Source: Rosenbergiella metrosideri
Lineage (GTDB): Bacteria; Pseudomonadota; Gammaproteobacteria; Enterobacterales; Enterobacteriaceae
Assembly: GCF_022602565.1 (NCBI RefSeq)
Contig: NZ_JALBCV010000004.1
Location: forward strand, 62,001-126,000
Direction of reading: 5' to 3'
DNA: 64,000 nucleotides
Positions 63,830-64,000 of this stretch are shown in pieces. A program made the position numbers and the translations under genes. Positions within the stretch are counted from its first letter, which is position 1. Each line of letters begins with the position of its first letter. Below the pieces are notes generated by a model. The model saw only the letters and a list, made by a program, of their open reading frames with translations. It was not told the origin of the DNA and searched no databases.

Positions 63830-64000
63830 CTACAGCCAATACCCGGCCTCAGCCGAAGCAATCAACATATCAACAGTCAACGTTTGCGGTGCATGGTAGT
63901 CAGTTTCAAGGTAATCAGGAAGCCATGCATTGAGTAAAAACGAATACCCTCATTAGGGAAGTATTTTCGGAAATCGAACCCGGCAGGATCGACGTCAAGT
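63830..64000 (-). pseudogene. Frameshifted 3' end of an unidentified gene running off the window
   Basis: On the minus strand one frame reads LDVDPAGFDFRKYFPNEG from the right edge, then another frame continues YSFLLNAWLPDYLETDYH and APQTLTVDMLIASAEAGYWL to a stop at 63830. The parts join smoothly if one base is missing near 63945. I do not recognise the family; the compact acidic C-terminus is like those of immunity proteins. The gene extends beyond the window. Confidence 0.45.

Noticed and set aside
1-64000. CRISPR arrays, transposases, tRNA or rRNA genes
   Set aside because: I looked for regular repeats, transposase motifs and cloverleaf-like sequences and recognised none; a covariance search was not possible.

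Overview
The window looks like the chromosome of an enterobacterium of the Erwiniaceae type (Pantoea, Tatumella or Rosenbergiella-like). This is an inference from gene content. It carries a Pantoea-type zeaxanthin glucoside cluster (crtE-X-Y-I-B with convergent crtZ), close relatives of enterobacterial PoxB, ProP, ZinT, YdeP, Mtr and YtfJ, and a membrane-bound gluconate or 2-ketogluconate dehydrogenase of the kind found in sugar-oxidising plant and nectar associates. I saw no rRNA, tRNA, CRISPR array, integrase or insertion sequence.

Layout. 0-8 kb: a purine-type NCS2 permease, then an RND tripartite efflux operon (adaptor, pump, outer-membrane factor) with its TetR gene last; a 9-bp inverted repeat lies just upstream of the adaptor. 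8-10 kb: an envelope/stress operon (OmpA-domain protein and two DUF2382 proteins) closed by a strong terminator. 10-15 kb: Mtr-like permease, pyruvate oxidase PoxB and osmosensing transporter ProP. 15-20.5 kb: a compact four-gene archaic (Csu-type) chaperone-usher pilus operon behind 0.7 kb of AT-rich DNA. 20.5-25 kb: Zur-controlled zinT, a tyrosine phosphatase, DoxX and YdeP. 25-29 kb: a decaying three-subunit dehydrogenase. The small-subunit gene is broken and the cytochrome subunit has lost one heme-attachment cysteine, while the flavoprotein gene is open. 29-35 kb: a CodB-like permease, an OprD-type porin and an orphan MetQ/NlpA lipoprotein lie between two dead M20 amidohydrolase genes. 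35-37 kb: a cystine-type amino-acid ABC transporter. 37-38.3 kb: no intact gene. 38-40 kb: LysR, DoxX and a VOC protein. 40-46.6 kb: the carotenoid cluster. 46.6-51 kb: YtfJ, an MFS transporter, a lactate-permease relative and small unknown proteins.

51.4-62.2 kb holds the most intriguing locus. Two divergent operons encode a 2-oxoglutarate/Fe(II) oxygenase, a deaminase-type amidohydrolase, a periplasmic NMT1/ThiY-like binding protein, a second CodA-like amidohydrolase, a RidA-family protein without the canonical arginine, a creatininase-family amidase, a second paralogous binding protein with one ABC ATPase and permease, and a GlcD-type flavin oxidoreductase. Together these look like an uptake and stepwise ring-opening pathway for an N-heterocycle that I cannot match to a described pathway. 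The right end is AT-rich and holds an LprI-like secreted protein and broken fragments.

Start codons were chosen from visible Shine-Dalgarno sequences and family lengths. Functions rest on motif reading and remembered family sequences, not on searches.
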